This document shows positions 43,417-57,195 of a stretch of 64,000 bases of DNA, one piece after another (position 1 is the first letter of the stretch; each line of letters opens with the position of its first letter). A model generated the notes under the pieces. That model did no database searches and had not been told where the DNA came from. It saw only the letters and a list, made by a program, of their open reading frames with translations. Location of the stretch: the NCBI GenBank assembly GCA_030998015.1, contig JARWMV010000052.1, positions 1-64,000 of the forward strand. The letters are read 5' to 3'. The DNA is from Ceratorhiza oryzae-sativae (taxonomy: Eukaryota; Basidiomycota; Agaricomycetes; Cantharellales; Ceratobasidiaceae). The translations under genes were made by a program, and so were the position numbers.

Positions 43417-44663
43417 GGAAATAACCTATCCTGCAACGGGTCGAGCGAATGAGCAACAGATGTGATGGCAAGATACGTGGCGGCGGTCGAGGTCAGAAAT
43501 ATGTAGTCCATCCATGTCGACCGCCGATCGTGGTCAAGGCCGTGATCCGGGATGCCGAGCGTATGCGTCACTCCCGGCGCTTAGACCCGGCGGGGTTTCA
43601 ACCCCATCAGCAATACAAAATCATGCCTATTTTCGTGTTGTAGTTTGACTTCCGGCGGCGTCCCACTCCAGCAACGGCCATGCCGTCTCGGCAATGATGT
43701 GAAACAAGTCGGTAATCTCCCTCTATTCGATAGTACAGACCCAGCCACAGTCCAGCCATTGGACGATAATAAACCATGTATGGCGCGATATCCTGCTTAA
43801 GAACCTGCCGGAGAACGCAGGATCAGGATTTTTCCAGTAGATGCAGACGCGCTGATCTCGGTAGGCTACATTACCCGTTATTAAGAATCTCCACTCAATC
43901 TCTGTGGTTACGGAAATTCCCGAGTTTTGAGAGTGGTGCAAAATCAAATTCAACTATCCCAAAAGGCCCCAAATTAAATGTGCACCATCTCTCTCGGTAT
44001 TGGGGCTGCACAATAAAAGGCAGATCGAAGTATGCTCCAGAACAAGCTCCGGATTCTCACAGAAGAGAACCAGATTAAATCAGAGTGACGACCTTGAAAG
44101 GGGTTCATCTATGTGGTCCTAAACAAACAGTATATCCCGAGGGCGAAGGGTAGTTTGTGTTTGGCTGACGGCTTTTCTTTAGAATCAGAACAGTTCATGG
44201 AGGATGGTAGGATGAGATCTTTTGTTGAAACTTGAACGTGCGACAGTCTCACAATATAATTACAGCTCGGAAAATCCGACACATCCGATTCGCAAAAGTG
44301 GATTACGAGGCGCGGACCGGACATACACACAGCTTCCACTGGAAGACCAACCCCATCATTTGACAACCTCTGCACTTATTTCCGATTCACCGTGTTATTG
44401 CAAAGCAACGGGGTCAATTTCGTCTCCTTGTTCATTGTTAACCCCACACATAGACTTTACATATGTAGCCTGGCCGGAAATGCTCACCGCTCAATAGCTG
44501 TGCAGGTTGTCATGCGAGGACTCGATAGAATCCGCTTTCGAGATAAACGATCCTCCAGCTCGGATATGTTGAACGAGATTATACTCCCCTAATATTCCAG
44601 CGCATATAACCCGCTTTCATCTGCACTTCTGAAGCTACCAGTGCATTTATCCATGGTCCATCT
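43417..44663. other. Intergenic region between divergent genes
   Basis: It should contain the promoters of the Zn2Cys6 gene (leftward) and the MYND gene (rightward). No coding region is supported and no clear TATA box was singled out. Confidence 0.5.
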
Positions 44664-46870
44664 ATGCTACACGATGGAGAATTGGAAGAACACGATGATC
44701 GTGATGATCGATCGTGGGTTCACGACTGCGCCGAGCCCCATGTGACTGCGGAGCGTTTGGGCACTGACCCTTCGATCGGCAACCCATTTCAAGATCTTGA
44801 CTACGGCACATGGTTAAACAACCCGGATTGGCGCGGTGAATATTTCTGGGTATTTTTTTCCATTCAATCACCCACGTCAATGCCCTGAACTTGGCCGTTG
44901 GACTAACCTGATTCAAGCCACGTCATGACATCATAGTCGACAAGCGGCAAACAACACGACATGACGCGCCATACGGCTGCGACCACCACCACCCGTCGGG
45001 ACCTCGTAGGATGAACCACTCTTGCGGTCCGCCGTTGAAAACATATTTCGATCCTATTCTCAACTATCCACGCCAACATGCGCTCACGCATCGCGGAATC
45101 CGGGCTCGCTCTGACATTCTGGCGGCGATCAATACTCTCAAGACGACAGCTTTCCCGTCGACAGACGTGTTGGAAAAAGCGTTGGAAGTGGAGATGCATC
45201 CCGACCTCAAGGTGCATTTGCGCAGCCCTGGCGCTATCCCCGCTTACGTCTCGTTGATACGCAACTGTTGCCAAACGCACAAGGTAGGCCGGCCCGTGTC
45301 TATCCTCGTGATGCTGACGCGGTTATGTGGCTCGATTCTCCACAGCTCTTGACTTGCGCCCATGGATATCTCTGTCTTCGTGTCTTATGTCTCGCTCTGG
45401 AGTCTGCGCTTCACACGAGTGTACCCCAGGTGGTTTCGAAATACGACATAGATTCCGAAGCAGACCGAATGGCCGCATGTATCGCGGTTAGCATCGGGCG
45501 TTCCTCCGACGCGCGTTGTCCATTTTTATTTTGGGAGCCGCCTGCACCAACTTTGGAGCGCCAAGTATTTTCCTCGGCCGGAGGTCTGACGGTTAGCAAC
45601 ACTCGCTTTTTGGCGGACACGCTTTTCGAAGAACGCAAGGGGCTTTTGGAGGCTTGCCTGAACTATGGTTTGCCTGGATTATCAGCTGTTATTGTCATTC
45701 TCTGGCAGTTTGCAGTCACTGAAAGGTGCGTTTGCCCAGTGGTAACGGTTCTTTTATATAATAACGCCATCATCAGTGATTGGCTGCTCAAGGAACGTTT
45801 GGATGTCCTTCAATTCCGCAACTTCATTGCTTCATCGAGGGTTGATCGTCCTATCACCCAAGCATTGTCCAAACCGTTTCTCCTGGCACCAACAACTCCG
45901 GCAGCCTTGACCAATTGTGCCGATCATGTGGATGCGCAGAACCTATTAGAGGCATTGCGAAGGAATGCTGAGCTTACCCATATCGACGATGCAACTCGGA
46001 CGCTTGTATGGGTTGGCGAAGCGGTTGCACTCAAGGGCGATACTCGATACATTCCCGCCCTGATGAACATTGCTCGTGATGTGATAATGCATCTCATCAG
46101 GAGGCCCAAAAGCGACCCAGAAGAGGCCGTCAGTATCATCGAAGTGGGCTCGTTTATGGTCCATTCCATCCGGTAAACTTATTCCAATTGTATCCGACGA
46201 TAAACTGATATTTGAAAATGCTAGCCTCTATTTTCAGAGCAAACTCTGGAATCGGGATCGAGCGCGAACATTGGTCGAAGGCGTGATAGAAAGCAGCCAG
46301 GTGCTAGGAATATGCGGATATCTCTACCTTCGTGCGCTGGACTTGATGCTTATATATCGACACGGTCAGCGGCCATCTTGGCATAGCCAGTTCTTCGTCC
46401 ATCTTCGATCCCTCTTGCACGCTATCGGCGTGATCGCCGACCGACTTTTGGAGTATCGCATCGTTTCAAACATCGCCCCCAAAACGCTGACCACTGCATT
46501 CATCGACTGGTCTCGCGTTCAGCTGCAACACGATGCGCGCCTGGCTCGATCCCACGCTAGCTCGTCTGTGTATGATAGTTTTCACAGGCCTTGGGTCGAA
46601 CTCGGCGAAGCATTTGACTTTCAGCTCGCCTCACCCTATACGTGCTCATATGCTCGATGCTACAGTAATCTTCCACTGCCGTACGTCTCACTACTCGTCT
46701 GCGAGTCTTGTGACAGGACGTATTACTGTAGCCTAGCCTGCCAACGCGCGTGAGTTGTGCTTTCACCTGACGCGACGACGCCCTAAGCCTAACCATATAT
46801 ACGCAGAGACTGGCTGCTCGACTCTACAATGTCGCACAGACACCACTGTTTGGGTATTGGGGTGAACTAG
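44664..46870 (+). CDS. MYND-finger protein, 638 aa
   Basis: Six exons join in frame: 44664-44849, 44918-45283, 45346-45725, 45777-46172, 46225-46749 and 46807-46870 (639 codons with the stop). The body is a helical region without a domain I can name, with a His/Asp-rich N terminus. The C terminus carries a MYND-type zinc finger: CSYARC, then CESCDRTYYCSLAC, then HRHHC close to the end (about residues 595-635). MYND fingers usually bind proline-rich peptides of partner proteins. Large families of C-terminal MYND proteins of this shape occur in Agaricomycetes. The ATG at 44664 is the first in frame. Function is otherwise unknown. Confidence 0.82.
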
Positions 46871-47060
46871 CGCGCCTTGTGACCAATATGTATAATATGT
46901 GAATTGCACCCCCTTCGCTCACATTATCGTTTGTAACTAGCTTTCGTCAAGTTTTGGACAGCATGCAATTATAATACATAATAATATCTCAGACGCTTCA
47001 GACTCGCTGCCTCAAAGGACAGAATCCCAAAATGATACACAGAACAAGAACAAAATAGAA

Positions 47061-50000
47061 CTAAGGCCCACTGATACTGGTCGGATCGATTCCACTCTGT
47101 TCGCACATGCCCCTAAACACCCCTCCGGGTTGAGCATACAGCTCGGCTGGCGTACCCGACTCGACTATCCGGCCTTCATCCATAACTACCACATGGTCGT
47201 AATGGACGATAGTTCGAATCCGGTCTGCCTCATGTCAAGCGACGCAATTCCGAAATGATGCGGACACTTACGAGCAATGCATAGAATCGTACGACTTGCA
47301 AACTCTGTTTGAATAGTCTGCTGTATCTTGGCATCGGTTTCGAGGTCTACACTGGCCGTGGCTGCACAAGATCCTCCCCAAGTTCGTAATTACGCTCCCC
47401 CAAATGTGGGCTAGAGTACTGACCTTCGTCGAGAACCAAGATCTTGGTCTGCTTGACTAGTGCGCGAGCGAGCGAAAGGAGCGAACGTTGACCTGCGCTG
47501 AGATTTGCACCTTCGGCCGTGATAGGCGAGTCAAGGCTAAGCAACGAGGATGTTTGCTTCGAGTCATCGCCCAGCAAATGCGATCGCCGGAGTGCGCTGT
47601 GCAATGTGGCGTCGTCGTGCTCGTTGAACGGGTCGAGGTTGGACCGGATAGTTCCTGTGAATGCGTGGTCAGTGCGACGTCTTGGTAAATATCACACTCT
47701 GAATCTACCGGAAAGAATACTAGCTTCCTGGGGTATGATCGCGATCTTCGAACGTAATGTGCTCAATCCGATTCTAGATACATCTACGCCGTCTATATGA
47801 ATAGAGCCGGACGTAACCTCGACGACCCGGAACAGGGCCGCCATCAGTGAGCTTTTCCCTTTGTTGGTGAATTGGTTTAGCTTCATTATCAACTGCTATC
47901 ATAACGGTCTCACCTGCCCCCGTTCGGCCAACGACGCCAATCTTTTCGCCCCCGCGAACGTGGAGAGATATTCCCTGAAGAGTTGCTGGCAAGTTAGGTC
48001 GATAGGACATGACAACGTCTCGTAGCTCGATAGATCCAGTGGCCGGCCAGGTTACGGGCGGTATTTGCGAGGGCACAACGTAGGGCTTTTCTTGGGGTAC
48101 GTTGCCTGACTCTGTGTATTGTAGAACTGAGAAGGAGTTCAGCTTGGCGATTTGGGTCAATTACAATCGACTTACCCCTCTCCACAGCGTTCATATTGTT
48201 TTCGACTAGAAAGCTGTGAGTAAAAAAAGGTAATCAAATCGAAAATCCTACCTTCTGCTGATTGTCTTGTCATGAGGCCTATACCGAGATTCGATAAGTA
48301 CTCGCCAAGGTAAACGTCGGCCCACTTACCCATTATTTGCACCATGCCGGTTAGAGTGGACTATTCCAACTGCATCAGTTTCCATGCAACATGAACCCAA
48401 TTCATTCGGTATTATTCTCACCAAAACCAAGCCAATCTCCGCTGGAGAAACACCGTTTACCCCGACAACGGACATGATAGCGGCTGCAAAAATGAGTAGA
48501 GATCCTAGGAAACTCAGCCGGATGGCGAGCCATCGTTGGTTGGCTATATGCTTCTCGTGAGCGCTCCGAGTAATGTATACATGTGAGTGCTGACCTGTGG
48601 TTAGAGAAAGCGCCCTATTCTCAAGGTCGATGTAGTATTTGTTCTCGTCGCAGAATCGATTCGTTGCGCTATACCCTCTGATTGTTGCAATCCCGGCCAA
48701 TGACTCAGAAAAATGTGAGTACAGTAGGCTACGTAGGCTTGCATCTATGGGCATTTAGTTAGTCACAGCCGAATAGTAAGCAAAGGTAACTTACCGAGCC
48801 GCTTCATCTCGCGAGCACTGGCACGATAGAAGGCTGCAAAATACTGATATAGAACGAGGGCTAGTACGGCGACGATGACTTGGAGAACAACTTAACGTTG
48901 AGCGAAGCTCCTATTTACTCAAGATCCAAGCTCACCAAAATAATGCTCGAGAATAGTGATGACGATCACACTAGCCGCGAGTGTGCTAACAGTAGAGGTG
49001 TCTAACGAGATAGCCATGAGCGGAATAGCTACTCGGTTTTGTTGCAGACTTACAGATCCGAATAGAGTCGGAAAGTGAATTGTCCATAGCTATCGCAAAA
49101 TGAGTACAACCCTCGGTTGTTCAATATCGTAAAACTCACTATCGATATCTTTCCCAAACACTCCCAGAATTCGACCGAGGGGCTAAAAAAACCATATAAG
49201 GAGAGAAACAGGCATCGAAATGGGTTTCATACTGTTGTGTCAAAGAAAGACATCTGAGGTGGCTGTTATTAAGGGATGCGAGAATGTTCGATGCAATCCA
49301 ACTCACCGGTGCATGAAAAACCCGATTGAGTGCCTGGCGATGAAGGTATTTTGAAGATTCGTACGTTACCAAGCATAGAGCAATCCCCCTGTTTGGTTGA
49401 ACCATCAGTGAAAACACAAAACCAATATTTAAAAGACTGACCTAACGAGGGCGAAAAGTGCAGAACCCAGGCCAAGGGCAGCATATCCGGCCATGTAAAT
49501 ACTTAATGGTTGTTTGAATGCACTACAAATTCTTCAATCAGTACCGTGAGTTCCCAGAATAATCTAGCGTACATACTCATTTTGCCACCATACGAGCCAA
49601 AAATAACCGACGCCGTAGCAACCTTGAGCCAAAACCGTACTTGCAATCGCGATGGGTAGTATGAACAAACTGCCCCCTGACGAAAAGTATCGGCCATAAA
49701 CTACGAAATTGTTAGCATGCACAATTTGTAGATTAAAACAAAATTTACCGCTCCACTTGACCGTGCCTATGGTGCGCCTTTCCGGTTGGATGAGTTTGCC
49801 CTCTAATTTACCCATGCTGGCGTGCTTCCCAGTTGAACCCTTCTTTTCCCGACGCACATCCTTCGCCGCGGCGTCTATTTTAATTTTAGAAACCTCAGAG
49901 TTCGTTTTAAGCTCATCTATTCCTCCGAACTCTTGAATCAGTTTCGCAAATTTCCCTTTGGCACGAATCAAATCTTCATATGTTCCTGCCTCTTGGAGTC

Positions 50001-53000
50001 TCCCAACCATAATCAACCGTTTCTCGGACACAAAAGACGACTTTTCAGTAGAAATGTGAGAGGGATTACTTTCCCTGCCATCGGCCTCCTTGCTCTTCTC
50101 ATAGTATTTGCATACTTCGTCTGTGCACCCCAGAGTGTAGATAATGTCTACGGATGGAAGCAAATGTAGGGCATGAGTGACGAGCAAGACGGTTTTGCCT
50201 CTGGCTTTTAAGTTCTTGAGAACGGCGTTATGGAAGAGCGCGTGGCCCACATGGGCGTCGACTGAAATTCAAGCAATATCAGACTGGCAATAGATTCTGA
50301 GCTTGAATAGCAAACTTACCAGCGCTGAAGGGGTCATCCAATAAGAAAACTTCCGCCGTATCATCGTACAACGCCCGCGCAATGTTTACACGTCTATCAC
50401 CATTGGCATTGGTCCCAATGTTAGTACGAGATGATTAAAACTTACTGTTTTTGACCTCCTGATAGATCTGGGATACCTCGTCAGATATATGCGTACGTCC
50501 CCAACAGTATCCACTTACTAATCCCTTTCTCGCCAATCTGCGTCGAACTCAAGTCAGCGGCCGCTTTCCGGATTAACCAAACATCACCCACTTCTGTCAA
50601 ATCTCCAGCTGGCAACTGTTCCAGGTCGACTTCGAGGCTCGCATCGCGGATCGAAGCCCAATATCGTTCTTCATTCCATGGTCGGCCGAAAACAACGTTT
50701 TCTCGCTATAATTGGATATTATTTGGGAGAAGATTATACTTTGCACAACTACGTACTAGTGTAGCGTTCTGCATCCAAGCAGTTTGGGCACAGTAAGCGG
50801 TTCGGCCCCCGAACACAACAGTGCCCTTCGGTTTGGGCATCTCGCCAAGCATGCCAAATAGCAGTGAGGATTTACCTATCATTCGGGTGTTGAGTTAGTC
50901 TTTTGAAACGAACCGGAAAACGTACCACTTCCAACCGGCCCCACGATAGCCACTAGACTGCCTCTCGGAACAGAGAACGAAACATCAGCTAAGCGAAAAG
51001 TAACTTGTGCCCTTTTTTCCAGCCTCTTTTCGGGACCTGCAGCCCCGCTCGACCGTTTGGCTTCCTTCTCATTTCCATCTTTGGATTTTGAGCCGGGAAC
51101 ATGGTACCACACAAACTCAGCGTTCTTCACTACCACCGCTTCCGTCTGGTCCGAGTCGATGACGATTGAATTTTCAGCTGTCTCGGCCAGAAAGACGGTT
51201 TGAAGGCGGCGAATAGCTAACGTCAGACTCGTTAGTAAGACGGAGGTAGATCAGTCAAAGTCACATGCCGTGCTTAGCGTCCACAGTACTCGAAAGGGCT
51301 CGCGGAAGCATCAAAAGGGGTTGGCTACGCACACAATTATTCAATATCCTCTTGGAAGCAGGAAGAACGATACGAACCGGAGCATCGAAAATAACGCTAG
51401 AGACGGAAAAACCACCGCAGCATCTAACCGCTGATTATGTGTTGCTGCATAAGTGACAAAGCTTATCACAGCCGCGAATGTCGGGATCGAAAATGCGACA
51501 GCTTGGCTAATCGTTCAACATCAGCGTCTCATTCCGCCAGCTGGAAGAACAAACAAAAGCATACTTGATAGCTTTAATGAATAGCACGCCGCGCGTACCC
51601 CTCAACTCGTTCTTTCTGATGGCCCCGAGACGCTTCTCGAACTCCTCTTCGTAGACACACAGCTTGACGATGCGCATATTTCCAAATAGCTCCCGAACAA
51701 GCGAAGCCCGTTGATCGGTGTATTTTGTCGATCGTTTACGAATCGTAAGCTGGTATGACATTAGTCCTTGCTGGATTGGGACTAGAAAAGCAAAAAGAGA
51801 AAACCCCGCGATGGCTGAGGGTCCAAGCTAGTAATCGAGTTTAGTATGGAATGCAAAGGCGAGGCCTTGGGACGTGCCTGGAGACACAGAAGGACTAGAC
51901 AAATTGTCTACAAGTTCCGCTTGATCAGCTCGTCGGTCATTTCTTCAGCCTCAGGCTGAAAATAACACATACTAGTCGAATAGGTGTCGTCCACATGGCA
52001 TGGAACCACTGAGCACACGAGTCGACCCTGCTTACATCCGTGCTGATATGATTGAGAAGGTTGTGGACCTCTTGGCCAGGGCGAAATCGGAGCCCACGAG
52101 CGTAGAGCGAGGCAGTGAGAGCAGTACGAGCCGCCACTCCAGTTGTCCTGACCGGTGACCCGGTGAGCTCAAGGCCACAGAAGTTCAGAACCAAATACTT
52201 ACATGGATCGCCAGAAGAACTGGTGGGTGCAAATAGAGCCCCAAATGGTGAGTAGAGGAAGACCGATCGCTAGCCCGATGCCATTTCCAATATGAGGAAT
52301 ATCCGGACCCCCCCGGGCTCGATTTTGGGCAAATTTAATGATAGCCTTGAATAACGACTAAGCGATCAAAAGCGAAGCAGCCACCAAGGGAGACGTACCT
52401 TGACGAGAAGGGGACCCATAAGTTGGCTTGTGTCACCAACGACTTTGTAAAGGCCTGATAGACCATGGGATAAACACTGAATTTGAGAACCATTATTATG
52501 GCTCAAGGCACGCACCGGCCAGCCAAAAATCTTTGCCTAATACATCATTCAATGCCCAAACTAGACTTGGCTCTCCTTCCGCTGCTTTCCAGGGCGTACA
52601 GCGTCTAAGCCAACGTGTTTTCTCTTTCGAGCCGTTTCGAGCCCGCTCGAGTCTTCTCTCCCAAGCCTCGTCGAAGGCCTTGCTCAGCGGTGCAGCCTCT
52701 TCCTCTGGTCTCACCTTCCAAAGGTCTGGGGCTTGAAGAGCTCGCTGGTATCCAAGTGTCATCATCGGGGTTAACCAGGCATAGGTCATGATGGACATAA
52801 ACGATGCAGTAGCGAGAGGTGTGAGCGGGGCATCATTCAGCGAGGCTGGAGGTGGGGGTAGAGGAGACGAAGGGATCCAGAACTGGTACCTAATCCGGAG
52901 ATGAGCCTGGGATTCAGGTTCAGCATATAGACCTACCAATGTATTCGATGTCGCTCGTTGGTACATCCCTCGTCCAGCTGAGGCTCAATGAGGTTGGGCT

Positions 53001-53491
53001 TCTTAGCTTTTTCGATTCCAGTATCGCTGTGAGACCCAGGAACCATTTCGACAAGAATGAGCGGTTTGGACTTGGAGCGAGCTTTCGTCTTCCCTCTATC
53101 ACATTACCTGGTTTTTATGGATAAATCGGCGAATTCAGCCTCAAGCTCTCCTAATACCCGAAATATGCGCTCGTACATGTTTCAAAAAGGGAACCACACA
53201 ACCCAGCTCCCACAACTTGGCGGACAGAAGATGGCCAGGTGCTGTCTGACATGAGCTTCATTTGACATCGGGCTGCTTTTGCCGGTGCTAGGCACAATGT
53301 ACTAAGCCGGCAAGACGACGAATCCAGAAGCACAGTATAAGCATGGATATCGACTTTGATCTTGCTGAGGCGTTTTTGTATCCACGCGGACTCAAGAGTG
53401 TCGGAGCGGAACTGTTGCTAGACACAAGTCCCAGCGGCGAATTAGAATAGTGATTGCAACAAGAGTTCTGGGTGCAAGGCACATCTTTCAT
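47061..53491 (-). CDS. ABCC-type (MRP) ABC transporter
   Basis: A long minus-strand gene with many short introns, coding for a full transporter: membrane domain 1, nucleotide-binding domain 1, membrane domain 2, nucleotide-binding domain 2. NBD1 has Walker A VGPVGSG+KSS (split by an intron ending about 50877), a signature read as LSGGQKQR across introns near 50380-50490, and Walker [15 protein letters not shown]2 has Walker A GRTGAG+KSS (split near 47870), [15 protein letters not shown] and ILVLDEATASVD. The N-terminal side includes [20 protein letters not shown] and PDLWKV, usual at the start of MRP membrane domain 1. These ATPases export conjugates or drugs; the substrate here cannot be told. 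The 5' end is unresolved: coding sequence is clear from about 52900 leftward and only probable up to 53491. Confidence 0.8.
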
Positions 53492-54756
53492 CCGCTTCGT
53501 ATACGATATGCTGATGTGTATTATTAGCCACTACATTTGATGGTCATTCAGTCGGCGTCGAAAGATAATTTCGTATTGCATCTTATGGAGACATGGCCGA
53601 AGAACGTGACGATGAAACATGACGTCATCAATAGTTGTGGTGCTGACAGACTATTTGCGCTTGTTGATAGCATTTCAACCACCTTGGCGAGACGTCTGGT
53701 CTAGCTTGTGTAAAGTAGCACCACAGTCGCACCGAAAGCACCCAGGGTCATAGCTAAATATTCGGCTTTTCGCGAAGACCATACGCACTAGAAACGGTTC
53801 GGCTCAGGACCACTGTCCTTGCTTGAGATTAATGGTAAACCATGCAAGTATGAAACGGAGTGTATATGCGCTTAGCGCACGCAGAACAGTTTGAACCGAT
53901 CCGCAAGATAAAAACATTTGAGTAAGTCCATACATGGCATGTATACTGCCGGAAAGTACCCCTACAGCGCACACATGGATAGCTTTATGAGTAGACAGGT
54001 ACTAGCGCTTGGAAAGCAAGACGATATTAGGGAATACATAACCTTACCCTTCGGACGCATCCGGCTCTCGGGGAGGCGTGAACCGGAGAGGAAGCGATGG
54101 AGAAGGGAGGTAGCGATACCATGCCACGCGCCTAGATATTTTGGATAAGCTATGTACATATTCAATGTAAAAACCGGTACGTGTAAAAGGGCGGGGAAGA
54201 GGGGTCGACTAGTCGTCGCCCGAAAAGGAGGGGTTGGGAAACCCGGAACGAAGCGACGGGGGAGCCTGGGACTCCAAGACACAAGTGAACTCGCGGGTCG
54301 GGCGGCCATCGGACGACGGTAGTCGGAAGTTGGGAAGGTGGGAGGGTGTAGGTGAGAGGATTGGACGCGCGAGCGGCGATGGGACACGCCGGAGCGTGCA
54401 GATGCGGAAGTTTCTCGGGTGCATGCGGAGGTGGAAGTGGCGGAGTGACGGAAGGCGGGCAGGAAAAAGACGAACGAGCACCTAGAGACCGAAGTGCAGA
54501 CTCAGCGAGTGCTGGCGGCGAGTAGGAGCCAGTGAAGGGGCACGTGACGAGGTTTTTATTTATTTATTTAAATACATATTTAACGAGACGTGACGAGGTT
54601 AAAAGGGAAGTTCAGCGGGGTCACGCCACGGGGTCGCCCGCGAACGCTGCGAGCAAGACTGGGCTGTGTACCTCCGCAAGCTTCGGCAAACAGTCCCTAT
54701 CTAATTCCCCGGTCCTGAACTCTCTACAATACCCATTAGTACTTATGTGTTCCGCA
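53492..54756. other. No recognisable gene
   Basis: Upstream of the ABC gene. A G-rich block at 54190-54530 gives long open frames on both strands (54209-54485), a composition effect. A short direct repeat, GTGACGAGGTT, at about 54545 and 54590 flanks an AT-rich (TTTA)n stretch. Confidence 0.5.
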
Positions 54757-55046
54757 TGTTGAATTTACAATCATATGCGTGTATGTATGCGCATATTTGT
54801 TTCTGTTTCGTATCCCCCTCTCTGATATCATGCGCGAGTTCGCGGGAACCCCCTCTCCTTCCTTAATTCTCTACCTTCGTAGTTGAGCTAAGATATCGTA
54901 TTTTCATTTCTTTTCATGTATTTTATTCTTACTGTGCTCTATAGTACGATTTGTATCTTAGGTACAGTATATACATAGTTCTCTACCTTCGTAGTTGAGC
55001 TAAGTACGATTTGTATCTTAGCCACGAGATACCTCCCTGCGTGAGA
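54757..55046 (+). repeat. Solo Copia-family LTR
   Basis: Starts TGTTGAATTTACAATC and ends CCTCCCTGCGTGAGA, with two GTAGTTGAGCTAAG motifs. Flanks CCGCA (54752-54756) and CCGTA (55047-55051) look like a 5-bp target duplication with one C/T change. No internal element remains. Confidence 0.85.
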
Positions 55047-55838
55047 CCGTAGACAAAGTGGAAGACTTGAGGTACAGCCGACACCTTAGAGACCCTAATT
55101 GGGAATATTCAGAGTAAATAATCGACCCATTTACACAGGCAAGTCATAAAAGGAGCAATAAATCGATCGCATTAGCAACCAGGGATCAATATATGGATGA
55201 GCACTCCATCAGCGCGTGAATAACCGCTTCGAGCGCCTTGGCTCGACGTCCTCAATAACGATCGGTATGGAATAGTTCCGGGTTAAAGCTATGATCGCTC
55301 GCTGGTTTGGCGAAGAGAAACGCCTAAGTACTACCGATTTGCTCATAGATCGTGATATGTGACCGCCGTATTCAAAAATCAGAGTGGATGCTGCTCACTT
55401 GAACTCAAAATCCGTAACCAAGGGCTTGACTCTAGCTATACATCACATTCTTCTATGCATTTAACCACAAAGTTTTATGAATATTATGCAGTTTAAATCG
55501 AAATCGGTTCTATGACAAGTACTCAAAAGCCCAGATCTGTGCCTGGCTTCGAACTATCTTGCCATCAGACTTGAGCAGGCAAAAACTCGACAATGCGGGG
55601 TTATCCGGTCACCCGAAGACATACTAACTATTGAATTCTGTAACTAACAAGAGAACCCCTAGGATGGATTCCATCTTCAGGCTGGAACGCTGCGGCCAAA
55701 ATTCTCATTCACTCACAAGATAGCATATACTGCACTGACGGAACCTCTGAATCTCGGATTATATAACTGCATGAAGAAATCCAGCAAAAACATGATAACG
55801 CGACCAACCAAGGACGCTTCTACGAAACCCTTGTACCT
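55047..55838. other. No recognisable gene
   Basis: Spacer between the solo LTR and the first broken Zn2Cys6 copy. Nothing coding is supported. Confidence 0.5.
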
Positions 55839-56550
55839 CTAGTTGGCAATATCAATCACCGCCCTCCTGGACACAATATAATCGCTTCACGTAACCGCTC
55901 CGCGATCCGCTGCAACACCCGACCAAAAATGACTCAACACTCTAGCAAAGTTCATGCGATCCAACAGCCACATTCTGCCATACCCGAATTGCGAGGTCAA
56001 CCAGTGGGATTTTGACCTGTCCGATTTACTCTGTGTGCATATAGCCGCCTTGTTCTTAGGGGGATTAGAATTAGAACAAGTTAAAGTGAGAAGAGACTTA
56101 CGAGTAGAGCCGGAGCTGTGAGATGTACCCTGGCAAGTGGCTCAGATCTCGCAGCGGTATATCAGCGGCTAAACTCTCTAGTCGAGGCTTGTACCCGTCG
56201 ATCATGGATATTCACACCACACATTCCCTAAAGCTAGCTTTGTATCTTAGTTCGCAAAGGCAGATCGAAACGCCCTTACCATATAAGCATATATCAACAA
56301 AGCATGCCTCCACGCTTCCGGAACTGCAATCCTCGTGACGTGGCTCCCAGAGTCAACTTCGGGATCGGGCACATGCATGGGAGGCCACGCCCTTACATAC
56401 TCCTCGATCGCTCTCCAGGTCATATACTCCTCCAAAGATCCAAAAGGATGAAACGCTGTCCACTGATTACTATTCGCTATCGAAAACAAGATTTAATTCG
56501 GATAGTTGTGAATCCGTTCATTGGGTGCATGCCAAGTGCCTCGGTTATTG
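55839..56550 (-). pseudogene. Zn2Cys6 transcription factor, family copy 2 (3' fragment)
   Basis: It matches only the C-terminal third of copy 1: IANSNQWTAFHP for the INQW motif, RIAVPEAWRHALLIYAYM, and the last residues SDYIVSRRAVIDIAN before TAG 55839-55841. A stop replaces the Trp of the VTW motif (TGA for TGG, about 55892), and another lies near 56492. Homology ends at about 56548, where the 56553-56973 foldback begins. The DNA-binding domain is missing. A pseudogene. Confidence 0.8.
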
Positions 56551-56552
56551 CT

Positions 56553-56973
56553 GTTTGCAAAAGGGATTGGCATCGATGCTTCTGGTGCTTCCCGAGAAGA
56601 AGAAAAGCATAGACCACCTGTATCTTGCCCATTTGCTGAGCTTAGGATAAGTAAAGTACATCGATTGAATCGCAGCAAAAGCACGCATAAAACTTTAGGC
56701 AGCGCATGAGAAATGAGTGAAGTACAAGAAGTTGACCTCCCCGTGCTGACGCGCATATAATGGCGTCCTCCATTTACAGATTGGCGCGAGGTCAACTTCT
56801 TGTACTTCACTCATTTCTCATGCGCTGCCTAAAGTTTTATGCGCGCTTTTACTGCGATTCCATCGGTTTATTTTACTTATCCTAAGCTCAGCAAATGGGG
56901 AAGATACAGCTGGTCTATGCTCTTTTTTTCTCGGGAAGCACCAGAAGCGCCGATCCCAATCCTTCTCGCAAAC
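56553..56973. repeat. Long foldback: about 187-bp inverted arms
   Basis: Arms 56553-56739 and 56788-56973 are inverted copies with roughly 90% identity; the innermost about 70 bases are nearly perfect. The spacer is 48 bases. It interrupts Zn2Cys6 copy 2. It could be a foldback/MITE-like element or an inverted duplication. Transcribed, it would form a long hairpin RNA. Confidence 0.85.
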
Positions 56974-57195
56974 AATACGCAAAAAAAAAGCTAACCCACG
57001 TGATCTCTCTTTTTGTTCGGTTACATGCGTTCTATTGAAAGGAAAAATAGAAACACGTTACATGAACAAATTCAAAGCATACATAGAAAAGCAGAGCCTA
57101 GAACGATAAAAGTAAGGTACTGGTGGGAACAAGCGGGACGTGAGGCTACGAATTGGGAGGTACGGACAGCGCGTGGAGCGCGTATAGATAGTAGA

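Noticed and set aside
54209..54485. Open frames on both strands in a G-rich block
   Set aside because: Explained by composition; no domain, start context or splice signals.
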